A stretch of 64,000 nucleotides of DNA, taken from NCBI RefSeq assembly GCF_037893015.1, contig NC_133666.1, positions 1,889,467-1,953,466 on the forward strand. Reading direction: 5' to 3'. The notes under the pieces are model-generated. The model was not told where the DNA came from. It was given only the letters and a program-made list of their open reading frames with translations, and searched no databases. This stretch comes from Macrotis lagotis (taxonomy: Eukaryota; Chordata; Mammalia; Peramelemorphia; Peramelidae). Of this stretch, positions 46,481 through 59,102 are shown one piece after another (position 1 is the first letter of the stretch; each line of letters begins with the position of its first letter). Position numbers and translations under genes: made by a program.

Positions 46481-47594
46481 AATCAAGGGGAAAAGGTACA
46501 GAGATCAAAAGGTAGCAGTCCTCATTTTTTCCTTCTTCTGGAAAAAGAAATCTGTTGTCCTTCTATTACCTTGTGGTTTTGTCAAAGACCAGGCTTTTCC
46601 AAGTATATTCAGGTCACCTGTACTTATCTCCTTTTCTGGTAAAAGAAGTATCTCAAATAGAAAATTTGATCAGTTTTGGAACCTCTTTGATTTTGCTACT
46701 TGGCACATAGAGACCTTTGTTACAAAAAAGAAACATTTGAGAACCGAACTAACTTTTTTTTTTTACTTTATTCATTCATTTCAATCATTCATTTCCCCCA
46801 TTTGGAGCATTTTATTTGACTTAGTAAAATAAACTTCCATAAAAATGAGGATTTCACTGCAAAAGTGAATTCTTTCAATTAAGCTGAGCTTGTAACATAG
46901 ATATTAGATCATCACTTTAGAACAAAGAACATAGTATCCAGTAAGGGATTTACAAATAAAGCAGTTTTAACCTTTTGCTAATATTTTTAAATGAATCTAA
47001 AATCCTTAACTGCAAATGTCTGTTTCTTTAAATGATTTTAAAATAGACTACAGCAACATGGACGGACATAGATGCCAAACACATCACATAGGCTACACAC
47101 TAGCCTAGTTGCTACTAGAATATGGCGTAAATGTTGATAACTGATTTTAATATTAATCACCCAGCACGATTATAGAAATTTACCAAAGGAAAAAAATCCT
47201 TCATTTATTTAAATGTCAGTTTCCAGGCCGAGGTCATGTGGATGGCCAAATGCTTTGTCCGACTTTTAAGTCTGCCAGGCGAGACATTTCCAAATATCAT
47301 ATTTGGGAAATCAAGTCAGAAGACTTCAACCTCAGAACAGGCTAAACAGCCAGTCTTCCAGCCTTTCCCAAGGAGCCTATCACCTGCAGTGTGCATATCC
47401 CAAACCTCATAGGGTTACTGACATCAATTGATCATTGACACCACAGCACTTCCTTTGCTGATCATACCTGAAGTCAGAAAGAATAATGTCAATTCAACAT
47501 TACCATAAGGCTTAAAGAGCAAATTCCAAATAATCAGAACATCAAGTGAGTTCAGCTCACGAGGATAAAACATTGATTATAGTCAATACATAGA

Positions 47595-47595
<1 letters not shown>

Positions 47596-47629
<34 letters not shown>
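47596..47629 (+). repeat. (AT)n microsatellite in the provirus
   Basis: About 17 TA units. Confidence 0.95.
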
Positions 47630-47632
<3 letters not shown>

Positions 47633-50176
47633 GCTTATGTAATTATTACAATTGGCACAAGAGAGAATCACAGAAAAGTCACAGATTCTTTTGTCCATGT
47701 TTCACAGGTGATTTGGCTTCCAAACAAACAAAATATTTGTGATTCATGATATTCAATAACCCCAAACTACATATGGAGCCAGATGCTATAAAAACAATTT
47801 TCTCTCTTAATACACTCATGTTCCGATAAAACATGACCCACACACCATTGCTTCCAAAATCCATTCAAAACAATCTCTTTCACTTATTCTTAAAGAATCT
47901 GCACATCTTTCTCCAGGGGTTCTGAATTTCAGATGTCACAAATAGCATATACAATGGCAACGTCTAGTGATCATCACAGGAATGAAAGAGAAAAAAGCTG
48001 AACGATAAAATATACTTTTAAATGAGTCACTCCAACTTATATATGGAAATAGATTGAAAACCTTGTCTACAATAACATAAGTGATTCTCAAAAAATTACT
48101 ACTACCATATTTATGATACAAAACTAGTTACAAAATTATCCAATCCCAACAATGCAATACATAACACCATGTATGGAAAAATTTTTATTCTTTTTCAGGA
48201 GGCAGGAAAGAAAGCTCCTTTGACTACTCCTCATTTGACCAGGGGGCCCCCATTTCAACCATATGATGAGAAGTGACTACAGATGTCATTACCATTTTTG
48301 GACCCCAAGCAGCCCTACTTGTACCTGAAGGAGGTCTGATCATGCTGCCCATGCCTGAGGAAGGGCACTAAAGATGCCATACCAGAAATAGTCTGCAACT
48401 GAGCAGTCTGAGACTGAAATGTGTCTCAATAGTCCGGTATTTGGTGGAACTTATGGACAAAAGACCAGCATTATTCATTGAGGAAAGCACAGACGCTCCT
48501 TCAGCTGCTAGGATTGTATCCAAAGCCCACTGATTTTGTATGAGCACTCCAGCCAGGGAGTCAACTTCACCCTTTAGATCTTTCACTGTTGGGATCAACC
48601 ATTAGAGGCTGATTAGAGGTAATAGGCTTGTTGTTCTCATTTATATAGTAGCTGAGACACCACGATGAGGGGAAGAAAAGGGAATGTAACTGTGGGAGCA
48701 GACTGACATGACCAAGGGGACCAAGGGGTGGGACTCTGCAGTCACCAGGCCTTGGGGGGTGGGTCACTGGTATGGGGGGGAGTCTCAGGAATATAGTAAA
48801 GATGAGATACTGTCCAGACAATAGTACATAAGTCCATCCACCAAAGAGGAAGGGACTGATAAAGAGTTGTGCCACACGTGAAAAACAGCCCAAGATGACA
48901 ATAGGGTGAAGGAAAAAGGAAGAGTAGCTGGGGATTTGTTGAACTTGGGCATCTTCCCCAGTTGGATCCTTGGGGATTGTTATACAAAAGTTAACTTGGA
49001 GAAAGACTCATCCCCATGGTAGGATTTAGGCAGGCATTCTTTTTTATATCGTTGGAGTCAGGATCGTACCTTTTTTCTGCCCAAAGAGAGCCCCGATCCT
49101 GATGCCAATACATGACTTGGCTCCCTATCTTGGGAGAGCAGAGCTTCAGGCAAGCCCCACTAGAAAAGACGGCATTGATAAGAGACCAATGCTGCTGCAT
49201 TGGATAGAGCTGAACCCAGCAGGGTGGCCTTCACAATAATCGGAAGCAAAGGAATCTCTCTGGATCACATCCATTCCCAAGAACCAAGAGGAGACCAAAA
49301 TTGTAAAAAGTGCTTTCCTTCCAGTGGCACAAGATCTCCCTGGATGAACCCAAATTGTAGTTACAGCAGACTAGGTCAAGGTTTCCTACAGGGACTACAG
49401 AGGTGTGGTTTGCTAAAAAAAAAAAAAAAAAACAGAAAGCAGCCAGGAGAAGCTAAGGAGGTTCATGTGACCTTAGAAAAGCCTGCAAATAAAACTGAGG
49501 TAGGGAGAGCAGCTAGCTTCCTTCCCACCAGACTGAACTGGACTCTTGGGTAAATTGTCTTTCTCAGATACGGTTTTGCTCCTGACACCGGATCCATAGG
49601 GCAAAGTTTCCAGTAGAGTCCAATGTCCACTTTGGGTTTTAGATGTGACAGATGTGTCCCCATATTTATCCACTGGAGTTTAGCAGCAGTGGTAGTGGTG
49701 AGTGAGCAGCAACACCTGGAAAGGTCCCTCCAATGGAACCCCAAGGATAGTTTTCCCAGATGTCTCTTCCAGAAAACCCAATCACCAGGGGAGATGAGAG
49801 GGCTAGCCTCCGGTGGTAGACCTAAGGAACAAGGCTGAGAGACAAGGTCTTGGATTTGATGAATCTGCTGATGTATTCTTGGATACAATGCAATGCAAGA
49901 GGAGACACATTCACAGGGGAGAGGAACATTGGCCTTCCCACGACTATCTTATATAGGGAAAGTTTGGTTTGACACATGGGTCGGAACCAGAGAGTGAGGT
50001 GTGTGATGGGGAGCACTTTAATCCAGGGTGCTTTGAAACCAGAGGTTAATTTCTCTAAGAGCTCCTTCAGCATTCCATTTGTCCTCTCCACCATCCCTGA
50101 GGACTGAGGATGATAAGCATGCTGTAAATGCTGATGAATTACCCAGACTTCCAGGATTGCTTTAAGATCCTGACCC

Positions 50177-51168
50177 CAATTGACAAATGGTCAAAGGACA
50201 TGCCAAGGCAATTTACAGATGAGGAGATCAAAGCAATCCATAGCCATATGAAAAATTTCTCTAAATCATTACTTATTAGAGAAATGCAAATTAAAGCTTC
50301 TCTGAGGTACCACCTTACACCTCTCAGACTGGCCAATATGACCAGAAAGGATAACAATCAGTGTTGGAAGGGTTGTGGGAAATCTGGGACACTAATACAT
50401 TTGTTGGTGGAGCTGTGAATCCATCCAACCTTTCTGGAGAGAAATTTGGAACTACGCCCAAAGGGCAACAAAAATGTGCATCCCCTTTGATCCAGCAATA
50501 CCAGTACTGGGTCTATATCCTGAAGAGATGATGAAAAAGGGTAAAAAATCACTTGTACAAAAATGTTCATAGCAGCCCTGTTTGTGGTGGCAAAGAATTG
50601 GAAATTGAGGGAATGTCCTTCAATGGGGAATGGCTTAGCAAACTGTGGTCTATGCATGTCATGGAACACTATTGTTCTATTAGAAACCAGGAGGGATGGG
50701 AATTCAGGGAAGCCTAGAGGGATTTGCATGAACTGATGTGAGTGAGATGAGCAGAACCAGAAAAACACTGTACACCCTAACAGTAACATGGGGGCGATGA
50801 TCAACCCTGGTGAACTCGCTCATTCCATCAGGGCAACAATCAGGGACAATTTTGGGCTGTCTGCAATGGAAAATACCATCTGTATCCAGAGAAAGAACCG
50901 TGGAGTTTGAACAAAGTCCAAGGACTATTCCTTTTAATTTAGAAAAAAACCTGATTATCTTATTGTCTGATCTTGTTATCTCTTATACTTTTTGTTTCTT
51001 CCTTAAGGATCTGATTTCTCTCTCATCACATTCATTTTGGATCAATGTACAACATGGAACCAATGTAAAGACTGGCAAATTGCCTTCTGTGGGTGTGGGG
51101 GGAGGGAAGTAAGATTGGGGGTAAAATTGTAAAACTCAAAATAAATAAAATCTTTATAATTTAAAAAA
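50177..51168 (+). mobile_element. 5'-truncated L1 inserted into the provirus
   Basis: About 1 kb of sense L1: ORF2 C-terminus ('ccaattgacaaatggtcaaa', 'acatttgttggtggagctgt', 'cctttgatccagcaatacca') through the 3' UTR ('gatctgatttctctctcatc') to an A/T tail. The perfect 10-bp duplication atcctgaccc lies at 50167-50176 and 51169-51178. It splits the integrase region. Confidence 0.95.
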
Positions 51169-51689
51169 ATCCTGACCCATAAAATAAGTTCCTCTATCAC
51201 TATGAATTTTCCATGGAACTCCCCAATAAGGAATGATCTGTTCACATAAAATTTTCCCTCCTACCCTAGTGGTTGCTGCTCCATAGAGAAAAGCTTCCAC
51301 CCAACTAGAAAACATAAAGACCATAACTAATGCATACATGTATCTTTTTCATGGGGGCAGCTGGATGAAATCAATATGCCAGATCTTAAATGGAGAGGAG
51401 GGGAATGGGAAATGGCCTAGGGGTTGGAAAGGATTATCCAGAAGACACATCTGACACCTAGATACCATCTCTTCAACTGCCTTCTCCAATATTCCCCACC
51501 AGCATTGTGAAGCAAGTTCCCCAATGACTTATATGGTGCAAGTGTTTTTGCAAGGTTGATATAGCCATTATATTGATGGGCTAGGATAATTTGTAGTTCA
51601 TGTTTCCAGAGTCCTGCTTCTGGGTCTCAGATTCACCCTTGTGCTCCCCATTAGTGTATTGTCTTGGGAGAGATTAAGGTTTGTTCCTT

Positions 51690-51840
51690 TTTTTTAAAAT
51701 TTATTAAAGGCAATGGGGTTAAGTGACTTGCCCAAGTTCACACAGCTAAGCAATTATAAAGTGTCTGAGACCAGATCTGAACTCAGATTCTCCAGACTCC
51801 AGGGCCAGTACTCTATCTGAAGTGTCACCTAGTTGTGTCC
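51690..51840 (-). mobile_element. Marsupial SINE inside the provirus
   Basis: Antisense: 'ttattaaaggcaatggggtt', 'aagtgacttgcccaagttca', ending 'tgtcacctagttgtgtcc'. Moderately diverged. Confidence 0.8.
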
Positions 51841-52954
51841 CCTGCTTTTTCCTTTGCTAAAGTCACTAGGTTGATTGAGGGAGGTGCCATGGCTATGGCA
51901 TAGGAGATCATGATAGGAATGGGGAAGAAAGTGCTGCCTCCTTTGCCCCTTAACAGCTAGCCGATTCTCTCAAGCTTAAGGGGTGGAGTTACAAGAACAG
52001 CCAGCAGTTTTAACAACCACCTGCTTAGGAAGTAGCAAACAGTCCAGTAACCTGGAAATTTGCTTACTCTTTTTAATGGGTTATCCAATAGAGGTTAAGA
52101 ATCCCCTTTGCTTCCACAAGATCCCAGTCATGTGCCACTCCAAAAAGCATACCTGCTATCTGTGTAGACTGTAATCTTCAATCCTTCTCCTAGTTCACAG
52201 GCCCTAGATACTGCTTCTGATTGACTTGTTGGGCTGAATGAGCAGAGGGCAGTTGACCAGATTCTAGGACCAGTGTGGTGATGCTCTCACCTCTTGACCC
52301 TCCGAGTTCCTCAGGCAGGAGCCATCTGTGAACACTGGGAGGTCAGCATCAACGACAGGTGTTTTTGTTCTTGGGGTCATCAGGTGATCCAGAATGGTGC
52401 CATGGTCATGGTCAGATGGATCATGTTTGTGGTCACTGCTCATAGGCTGTTTCCAAACTAGGGGCTATCGTGAGGCAGTAACTGGGTTTCAGTTTTTGCT
52501 TTATAAATTATGGTTGTGATGCAAGTTGAAGAGTGCCTGGACTGCCTGGGATGCAAGAAGAGTTACTGCCAGGTTGAGTAGGACATCCTCAATTTGTCTC
52601 AGCTATAGTAATGACACTCCTTAAGCAAGGTGGCAGACCCGTAGTGATGGCATCTCATTTACTATCATATCCCACTGACCTGTACCTATCCTTGTGTTTG
52701 TTTTAGAAGTTCTACTGCAGTTCCTTACTTTCCCATGGAAAACAGGACAAAAGGGAGAGAGTCATTAGGAAAGCCTAGGGTGGGAGACTGAGAGGATAGT
52801 TCTATACACTGTTCTTCAGCCAGACAAAGGGAGTCAGGATTTTGATAATACAGAGCCTTATATAAGGGGCAAGCTAAAACAGAGAATTCAAGACTGACAG
52901 TCCCCAGCAAGACCCAGGAATGCCCTTAGTTATTTCTTTGAAGAATCCTGATTT

Positions 52955-53065
52955 AGTGTAAAGACTGACAAATTGCTTTCTGTGGGGGGGGGGGTGGAGG
53001 GAGGGAAGTAAGATTAGGGGGAAAAAATTGTAAAACTCAAAATAAATAAAATCTTTATTTAAAAA
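52955..53065 (+). mobile_element. Very short L1 3' end inserted into the provirus
   Basis: Only the last ~110 bases of L1 ('agtgtaaagactgacaaatt', G run, 'aaactcaaaataaataaaat'). The perfect 11-bp duplication aatcctgattt lies at 52944-52954 and 53066-53076. Confidence 0.93.
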
Positions 53066-55175
53066 AATCCTGATTTGGGAAGGATAGAGAGAGCAGTACC
53101 CTGGGATATCAGATGCCCTAGAAATTTCACAGTAGACTGACAAAATTGTAGTTTATCTTGAGAGGTTTTATGACATTTAAAGCTAGGAATATGAGAAGTT
53201 TTACAGCATCTCCTCCTGAAATTAAATCAAGGGAGCACAATCATGGATCCTCCACATTTTGAAGGAGCACTCGACCATAGGGAAGAACAGGAGAGGAGAG
53301 GTTATGATGAAAAAACTGGACAAAAATGTAAAAGAGAGTCAATGAACCCTTGAGGCAAGTATAGTATTATCTTTTCCATGTAAAAGCAAAGAAGTATGGC
53401 CTACTGGGATGGACAGGAATGGAGAAATCTGCCCTGCACAGATGAACCCAGTGGGCACAGTAGCTGAGGAATGAGAGAAAACAGGGTGTGAGGGTTGGGC
53501 ACCACAGGAGAGTGAGGCAGGACAATGGCCATAACAGCCCATAAATCATGTACAAGCCTCCAGCCCTTATTGCCAGTCTTCCTTACCAGAAAAAGGGGCA
53601 TGTGGCATGAGGAAGTACATGCAATAATTAATCCCTTTGAAATGTAACTTTGGATGGAGGGTCTAGCACTTTAAATAGCAGTGAGAACAATGCATGGGAG
53701 AAGATCAGTCTGGATCTTGAGGGGTGGCTATAACAAGGTGTCCAAAGTCCATAGGACTCTCTGGTCCATGACTGGAGTGGAACCCTGGCAAGCAATAGTG
53801 ACTTCCTCCCATCATGCTGAGGCAGCAGACAGGACTGCCTGAAGCACTGGGGTAGGGGAACAATAAGCTACCAGACAGCCTGTGGGAGTGATTCCAAGCA
53901 CAGCAAATAGGATGGACAGAATATCATGTCCAAGAGGGCTTTAACAAGGGGCTCTAGGCACTAGAAGAAAGGATGCTGAAAATAGTCCTGTCCCAGAATA
54001 ACAAAGAGAGAAGTTTTAAATGCTCTGGAAAGACTGGTTGGATCCATCTACCACGAATAGGCTTTCATTACCCTGAGGAAGAAGGAAGGAGATTTTATCA
54101 GGATCCAGAATAGACAGGGTAGGCCCAGGGTCCACCAGAGCAGAGATGGGGTGGCCCACCATGGATACCTGGTTTTTGTTGTTTTCCAATACTTTGAAGT
54201 GAGTTTTGTGGTTTCCTCTCTAATGGCCCGTTTTCTTTCAGTAATAACAAATTCCTTTGATTTGCTTCTCAGACTGGTTCCTAGTGAGATGTGCATTATT
54301 GATAGGAACTGTTAATGCTTGAGCGGCACAGTATACACCTTATCTTTGTTCTCAGCTCCCTTTTCTCTTGAAGGTCTTGGAGTTGCTAAGGTCTGTGCTG
54401 GCTGAGCAGCTAGTTCAGTTAGGAACTGGATGCTTAGTTTGTCGTTCTGGCTGAAGGATTTTAATATTTAGTGACAGAGAAAGTTGCAGATGGTTAACAA
54501 AATGAGAGAGAAACTGAGTCTGCCCTCCTTCTCGACCATGAACCGAGCCAGAACGTACATCAAAAGCTTCAGCTAAACAATCAAAACATGGAAATACTGT
54601 TTCATTTTGGTTTTGAATTAACATTTTTGATTTTTGAAAAAGTTCCCTGGTCAGAGGGAAAAAGTGGGATAACCTCTATTAAAGCAAACTCCAGAACTCT
54701 GGCATCCCGATAGTGCCTTTGGCTGATCTGTATAAACTACCCCATCTATCTCCAGAATTCCTCAAAAGTAGCTTTTACATTTTGCCTTCCTAAATCAATT
54801 CTTAACTTCCCCCTTTCCAACTAAAGTTGTGGTAAACTGGTAAATTGCTGGGATCCTCAGGATATGGGACTGGAGAGTAACCTAAAACCTATTGGAGCTT
54901 GACAGGAGTCAGGGTAATCATTTTTTGAAGCCTGAGATTCACTTCTTTCCTGTGGCTTGAATTTTATACTGTGGGATAGTAACATATTTAATATCAGATG
55001 TGGCTCTGTCTTCTCCATCTGTAATTGGAATGGTCTGAGGGCACAGGCTGTTAATGATTTTAAAAGGGTAAATCCCAGTAGTGCTGGGCTTTGGGTTCTT
55101 ACTTGGAGTTGGGGTAACCTCATGAGAAGCGGGATCTCTCTGAGGAAAAGGAGAGGAAGCAGTAGGGGAATAAGG

Positions 55176-55205
55176 AGGAGGAGGAGGAGGAGGAGGAGGA
55201 GGAGG
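55176..55205 (+). repeat. (GGA)n tract in the provirus
   Basis: About nine GGA units within a longer purine-rich stretch (about 55135-55300). Confidence 0.9.
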
Positions 55206-55381
55206 GAAGAAAAAGAAGAATAAAAAGAGAGAAATAGAAGAACAAGAAAGAATAGAAGGATGAGAGGAAGAGAAAAGGAAAAGGAGAAGGAAGAGTGGGT
55301 GATGACTGAGGATAACTTTCAACCGGGGAGAAGAGAGGCAGAGGTTTCCTTAGGACTAGGGAGGATAGGACAGAGGGAAGC

Positions 55382-55383
<2 letters not shown>

Positions 55384-55416
<33 letters not shown>
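55384..55416 (+). repeat. (GCA)n tract in the provirus
   Basis: Eleven uninterrupted GCA units, grown inside the fossil gag region. Confidence 0.95.
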
Positions 55417-55417
<1 letters not shown>

Positions 55418-56499
55418 CATTGGAGTTTCACCAGGATTAAGAGTAAGACCCAGGTTTGCAGCTCAAATGAGTCTGTTAAAACCAGAGTCTTTAGGAGGAC
55501 GAGGAGAAGAGAAAGAGAGCAATGAATGTGGAGGAGGGGAAGAAGGTAGAGGGTCAAGACCAGCCAGAGCTTTGGGATAGGAGATAGAATGAGTTTTCAT
55601 TCAACTCTGGCAGTTCTATAGGGGGAGGGGCTGAAGCTGAGGCCTCAGGAGAAAGAAAAGCAGAAGTCAGTGAAGAGGAAGTAGGTGAGAGGTTCAAAGA
55701 AACAGCCAGCTCCTCTGGGTGGGGGGGCTGTTGAAGGAGAAGAAACATTTGGGAATCTTAAATGAAGAAATTGCAGCTTTGTGCTCTGTAACATCTCATC
55801 AAACCAGTGGTGGAAATATTCCTATTCTGGATTATTAGTCTTATTTAGTTTTTAAAATTAATTTTGTTTTAAGATAGCCCAATGGAGCTCTTTCAAAAGA
55901 TTCCCAAGGAGACCAATATAATTTAGGATCATCACTTGTTAGTTTATACCAACACTAACAATACATATGGTCACTAGAGTCATAACGTTGAGTCACATAG
56001 AAAGCCAGCGTCCTTTCTACTGCATCTAAAAGCTTACATTTAAATTGTCCTGTGATCAAATACAACTGATTAAACAACCAAAACTATACACAAAACAAAC
56101 ACTGAAAGACAAAATAAGACACTAAACAACAAAAATGTATAATATAAACAAAGGACATGTGACAGGGTGCTAGAACAAAATCCATCTACTAGAGGGATAG
56201 TCAATGACACTCATCAACAAGATGCTGCCATGCCAAAACCCTCCTGCTGGAGGGACAGTCAGAGGCAGCCACCCCACCAAAAATAGGCAATTATCACCAA
56301 GAGGTGAGAAACCTCAAACAAAACTGGAGCAATTGAGTTGATAAGTAGCAGACCCACCTTTGGACCCAACCACTATTGTGCCAGACTCACAATCTTTCCT
56401 AGCTTTCTAGGGATCCCTTCTTAAGGTGTCGTCAGGAGAAAAAGTCTGGGTTTTTCAAAGTCATGTGTCTACATCTGAGTCTTGATACACCAAAAAAAC

Positions 56500-56966
56500 T
56501 TTGAACCCCCCCCCCCAAACAACTGTGAAAACTTTAAAAAAATAGGTTTAAAACAAAATTGACAGAAAACATAGATTAGATTTCCTGTCTATCTAGAGGT
56601 AGAAGCCATTAAGGTTAATGATCACCCTGAACTAGGAAGAGGGTAAATATTTATACAAAAACAGAGAATAGGGGAAATTATTAACCTCCTTTGTGACCTG
56701 ACAGCAAAGACTATATAATACCTCAAGCCAAATCACTCCTCAGGCTCTCACCCTCGTATGATAGTATCAGATCTCTCGTCGTCTCTTCCTGGCAGAATCC
56801 CACTCTCCCAGCATCCCAATCATTCTCTTCCTGAGTTGGTCATTAACATGGGGGAGACACCCAGGAGTCTTGATTTCTTACTAATGATATATGAAAGCTT
56901 GAGTGGTCTCTAAAAAAAATCCATCTTTTATCAGGAATATAGTTTTGAGAAATTTCTACTTTGACA
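56500..56966 (-). repeat. 5' LTR of the provirus
   Basis: Pairs with 45499-45950. Shared 'ggaaattattaacctccttt', 'ccaggagtcttgattt' versus 'ccaggaatcttgactt', and the 'tagttttgagaaa' end; CA at 56965-56966. A possible primer-binding site follows it on the - strand ('tggtgtatcaagactcagat', faintly His-tRNA-like), which is weak. Confidence 0.85.
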
Positions 56967-59040
56967 CTGGCTAGACACAGGAGAGTCAGGGATCCAACAG
57001 AAACTGAAATCATTTCACAGTGAGGAAAATAGCTTACAAGCAAGGACACATGTACTGGAGACCCATCCCCTACTGGGAGGGCCCCAAGGCAAAAACCTTA
57101 ATACTTAGCAGTGAGTGGTGGCCCTGACAATGAAGGGGAAACAGTACCAATGTGTCAGGTTTAATTCCTAGCAGGACTTCATGACTGGAATAGGATACTA
57201 CAGATGCTTGTCCAAGAGATCATCCTGAGACTAAAGTATTGTTGTTATGCCAAGCTCAGGGTATAACTTCACTGTTGGGCCTTTGCTCTGGGAAACAGGG
57301 TGTCTCCTAATAGCTATAATCTAGCCTATAGTTAGAAGAACTTTCTCCTTCCTCCAGTCCCATCAGGCACCCCACTCTTCCATCTTTTTTTTGTATTCCA
57401 GTTGTGTATCTTTCTAGAAAATGTCCTACTATGGGCACTATTTCACATTCAATTTTGTAGTTCTCTTCTCCCTACCTCCCCCCACTCCAGTCTTGAACCC
57501 ATTGCTTTGCACACAGAAGGTACCCAGCAAATGCTTGTTTCATTGAATTTATATTTTTAGTTTTGAAAGTCCAACAATCATTAGGCTATCGCCAGAGAAA
57601 AGCAGTGTGATATAATGGATAGAGCCAAGGAGGAAGTCAGGAGGACCTGGCTTCAAATCCAACTTTAGACCCACATTGAATGTGTGATCTTGAACAAATC
57701 ATTCAACCTCTCGGTGCCTCAGTCAACTCTTAAGACTCAAATTGCAAAATAGTTGCTGAGCTTTCTCCCTAAGAATTCCTGGCAATGAAATCACAGGCCT
57801 AGGCAAAAAAGAGCCAATCTAAATCCAACCAATCTAAATCCCAACCCTTTGCCTCTAGTTAGAGTAACTAACTCTATGTTTTGCTCAAGAAGTGGCTTCT
57901 TCTTAGTTGCCTCAAGAATGAAATACCAACTCCTTTATTGCTTGACCAGACACTAATTCCCAGGCTGGCTCTAACCTATTTCCCCAGACCAATCAGTCAC
58001 CAGTGACTCTTCCTTCTCACATACCTGACCATCCTAACCCAATTGTCCTACATGCTCTTCCCTCTTTGTGACTTTCCATCTCTTGTAGCAGAGGAACTCT
58101 GGATACAGAGCTGTATGTGGAAAGAATTCAAACTCTGGTATTTTTAAGTCACATCCCTTGGGGCAGTGCTATCTTAAACACCCCTTGGGGACTGCTCCAG
58201 TGGCATGCACATTGAAGAATACCTGGATTCAGGTGCTAAACCACTCCTCAAGCACTACCTTTGTCCCACCCACCATGGAAATGTATCTAAGTAAAAATCC
58301 ACCCAAGGGGAGAGAGCTCTCCCCCCCCCCCCAGGCTGCTCACGTTGCTCCATCTCTTCTGCTGCTAGCTCCAAGTTGATCTAAGTTTCTTTTCTTTTTC
58401 CTTTTCCCTTTTAACTTGACTACTCCTTTCCTAGCTTGTAACAATATGGCCTCCATTCCATGTGGCTGGATCTACTTTGATCTAAGCTGCTTTTCTTTCC
58501 ACTTTAGCCTTTGTTATCCTCAACTTCTGCTAATCGGCCTGTCCTTTAAGAAGCGCACTACCTTGCTGCTTCTCCAAAGAACTTAACCTGTGAACTTTGT
58601 TGCAATTTGTAAACCTTTTCTGCAACCTGTGACTTAGTCTATGCCTTTTCTTACCTCTCTGAATCAGAGATTGGTGAGTTCTTCACTCCCAAACAAACCC
58701 CTTCCCGATTGATCTTTAACCCCCCTTTCCTGAAGCCCTTTTCCTCCTGTCTTCACTGTCTCAGAGCCTGGAATGCCTTCCTTCTTCAAATCCACTTCAG
58801 AGGTGCCTTTTGTCCATAGACAACTCCAGGCACAACCTCCTAAAAGGGCTCTTTCTCGATTCCCCAGGTGGAAGTGTTGCCGATTTTTTCAGATTTAGAG
58901 ATTGAAAACAGATTTCAGGCCACTGAAAAAGCGAAGAAATTGGCAGCTCTCTGGGATTTTCAAACTACTCAGGATTTTATTGTGTTACAAGGTACACAAA
59001 CCAAAATTAGTAAGAAAAGCAGTAAGCACCCTAAGGACAG

Positions 59041-59042
<2 letters not shown>
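56967..59042. other. Mostly unassigned sequence with MIR and L2 remnants
   Basis: L2 3'-end text near 57495-57550 (+); a sense MIR at about 57600-57735 ('gtgatataatggatagagcc', 'cttcaaatccaactttagac'); L2-like text at about 57905-58075 and 58740-58860 ('cagagcctggaatgccttcc'). A C run lies at about 58321-58332. No gene recognised. Confidence 0.45.

Positions 59043-59101
<59 letters not shown>
59043..59101 (+). repeat. (GA)n microsatellite
   Basis: About 29 GA units, pure; it creates a spurious Arg-Glu repeat frame. Confidence 0.97.

Positions 59102-59102
<1 letters not shown>

Larger units (their letters stand above)
45499..56966 (-). mobile_element. Class I (gammaretrovirus-like) endogenous provirus, broken
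   Basis: A retroviral fossil on the - strand. Reading from its 5' end: 5' LTR (56500-56966), leader, gag region (about 55800-54850, with a proline-rich part), protease (about 54350-54000), reverse transcriptase (about 53900-52900), RNase H (about 52900-51850), integrase (about 51400-49830), env (about 49830-48200, with the transmembrane-subunit heptad region near 48400-48600), a long 3' part, a polypurine tract and the 3' LTR (45499-45950). The integrase and RT text resemble the gammaretroviral group. The 4-bp flanks ttgg (45495-45498) and ctgg (56967-56970) fit a slightly decayed target duplication. It contains later L1 and SINE insertions. It has many breaks and no intact gene. LTR divergence of very roughly 15-25% by eye suggests tens of millions of years. 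Confidence 0.85.

Noticed and set aside
55260-55580. Serine-rich 106-codon frame
   Set aside because: Produced by the GCA tract on the strand opposite to the fossil gag region.
56478-56499. His-tRNA-like primer-binding site beside the 5' LTR
   Set aside because: Only part of the 18-base site matches and spacing from the LTR is stretched by a T run; too weak to assert.
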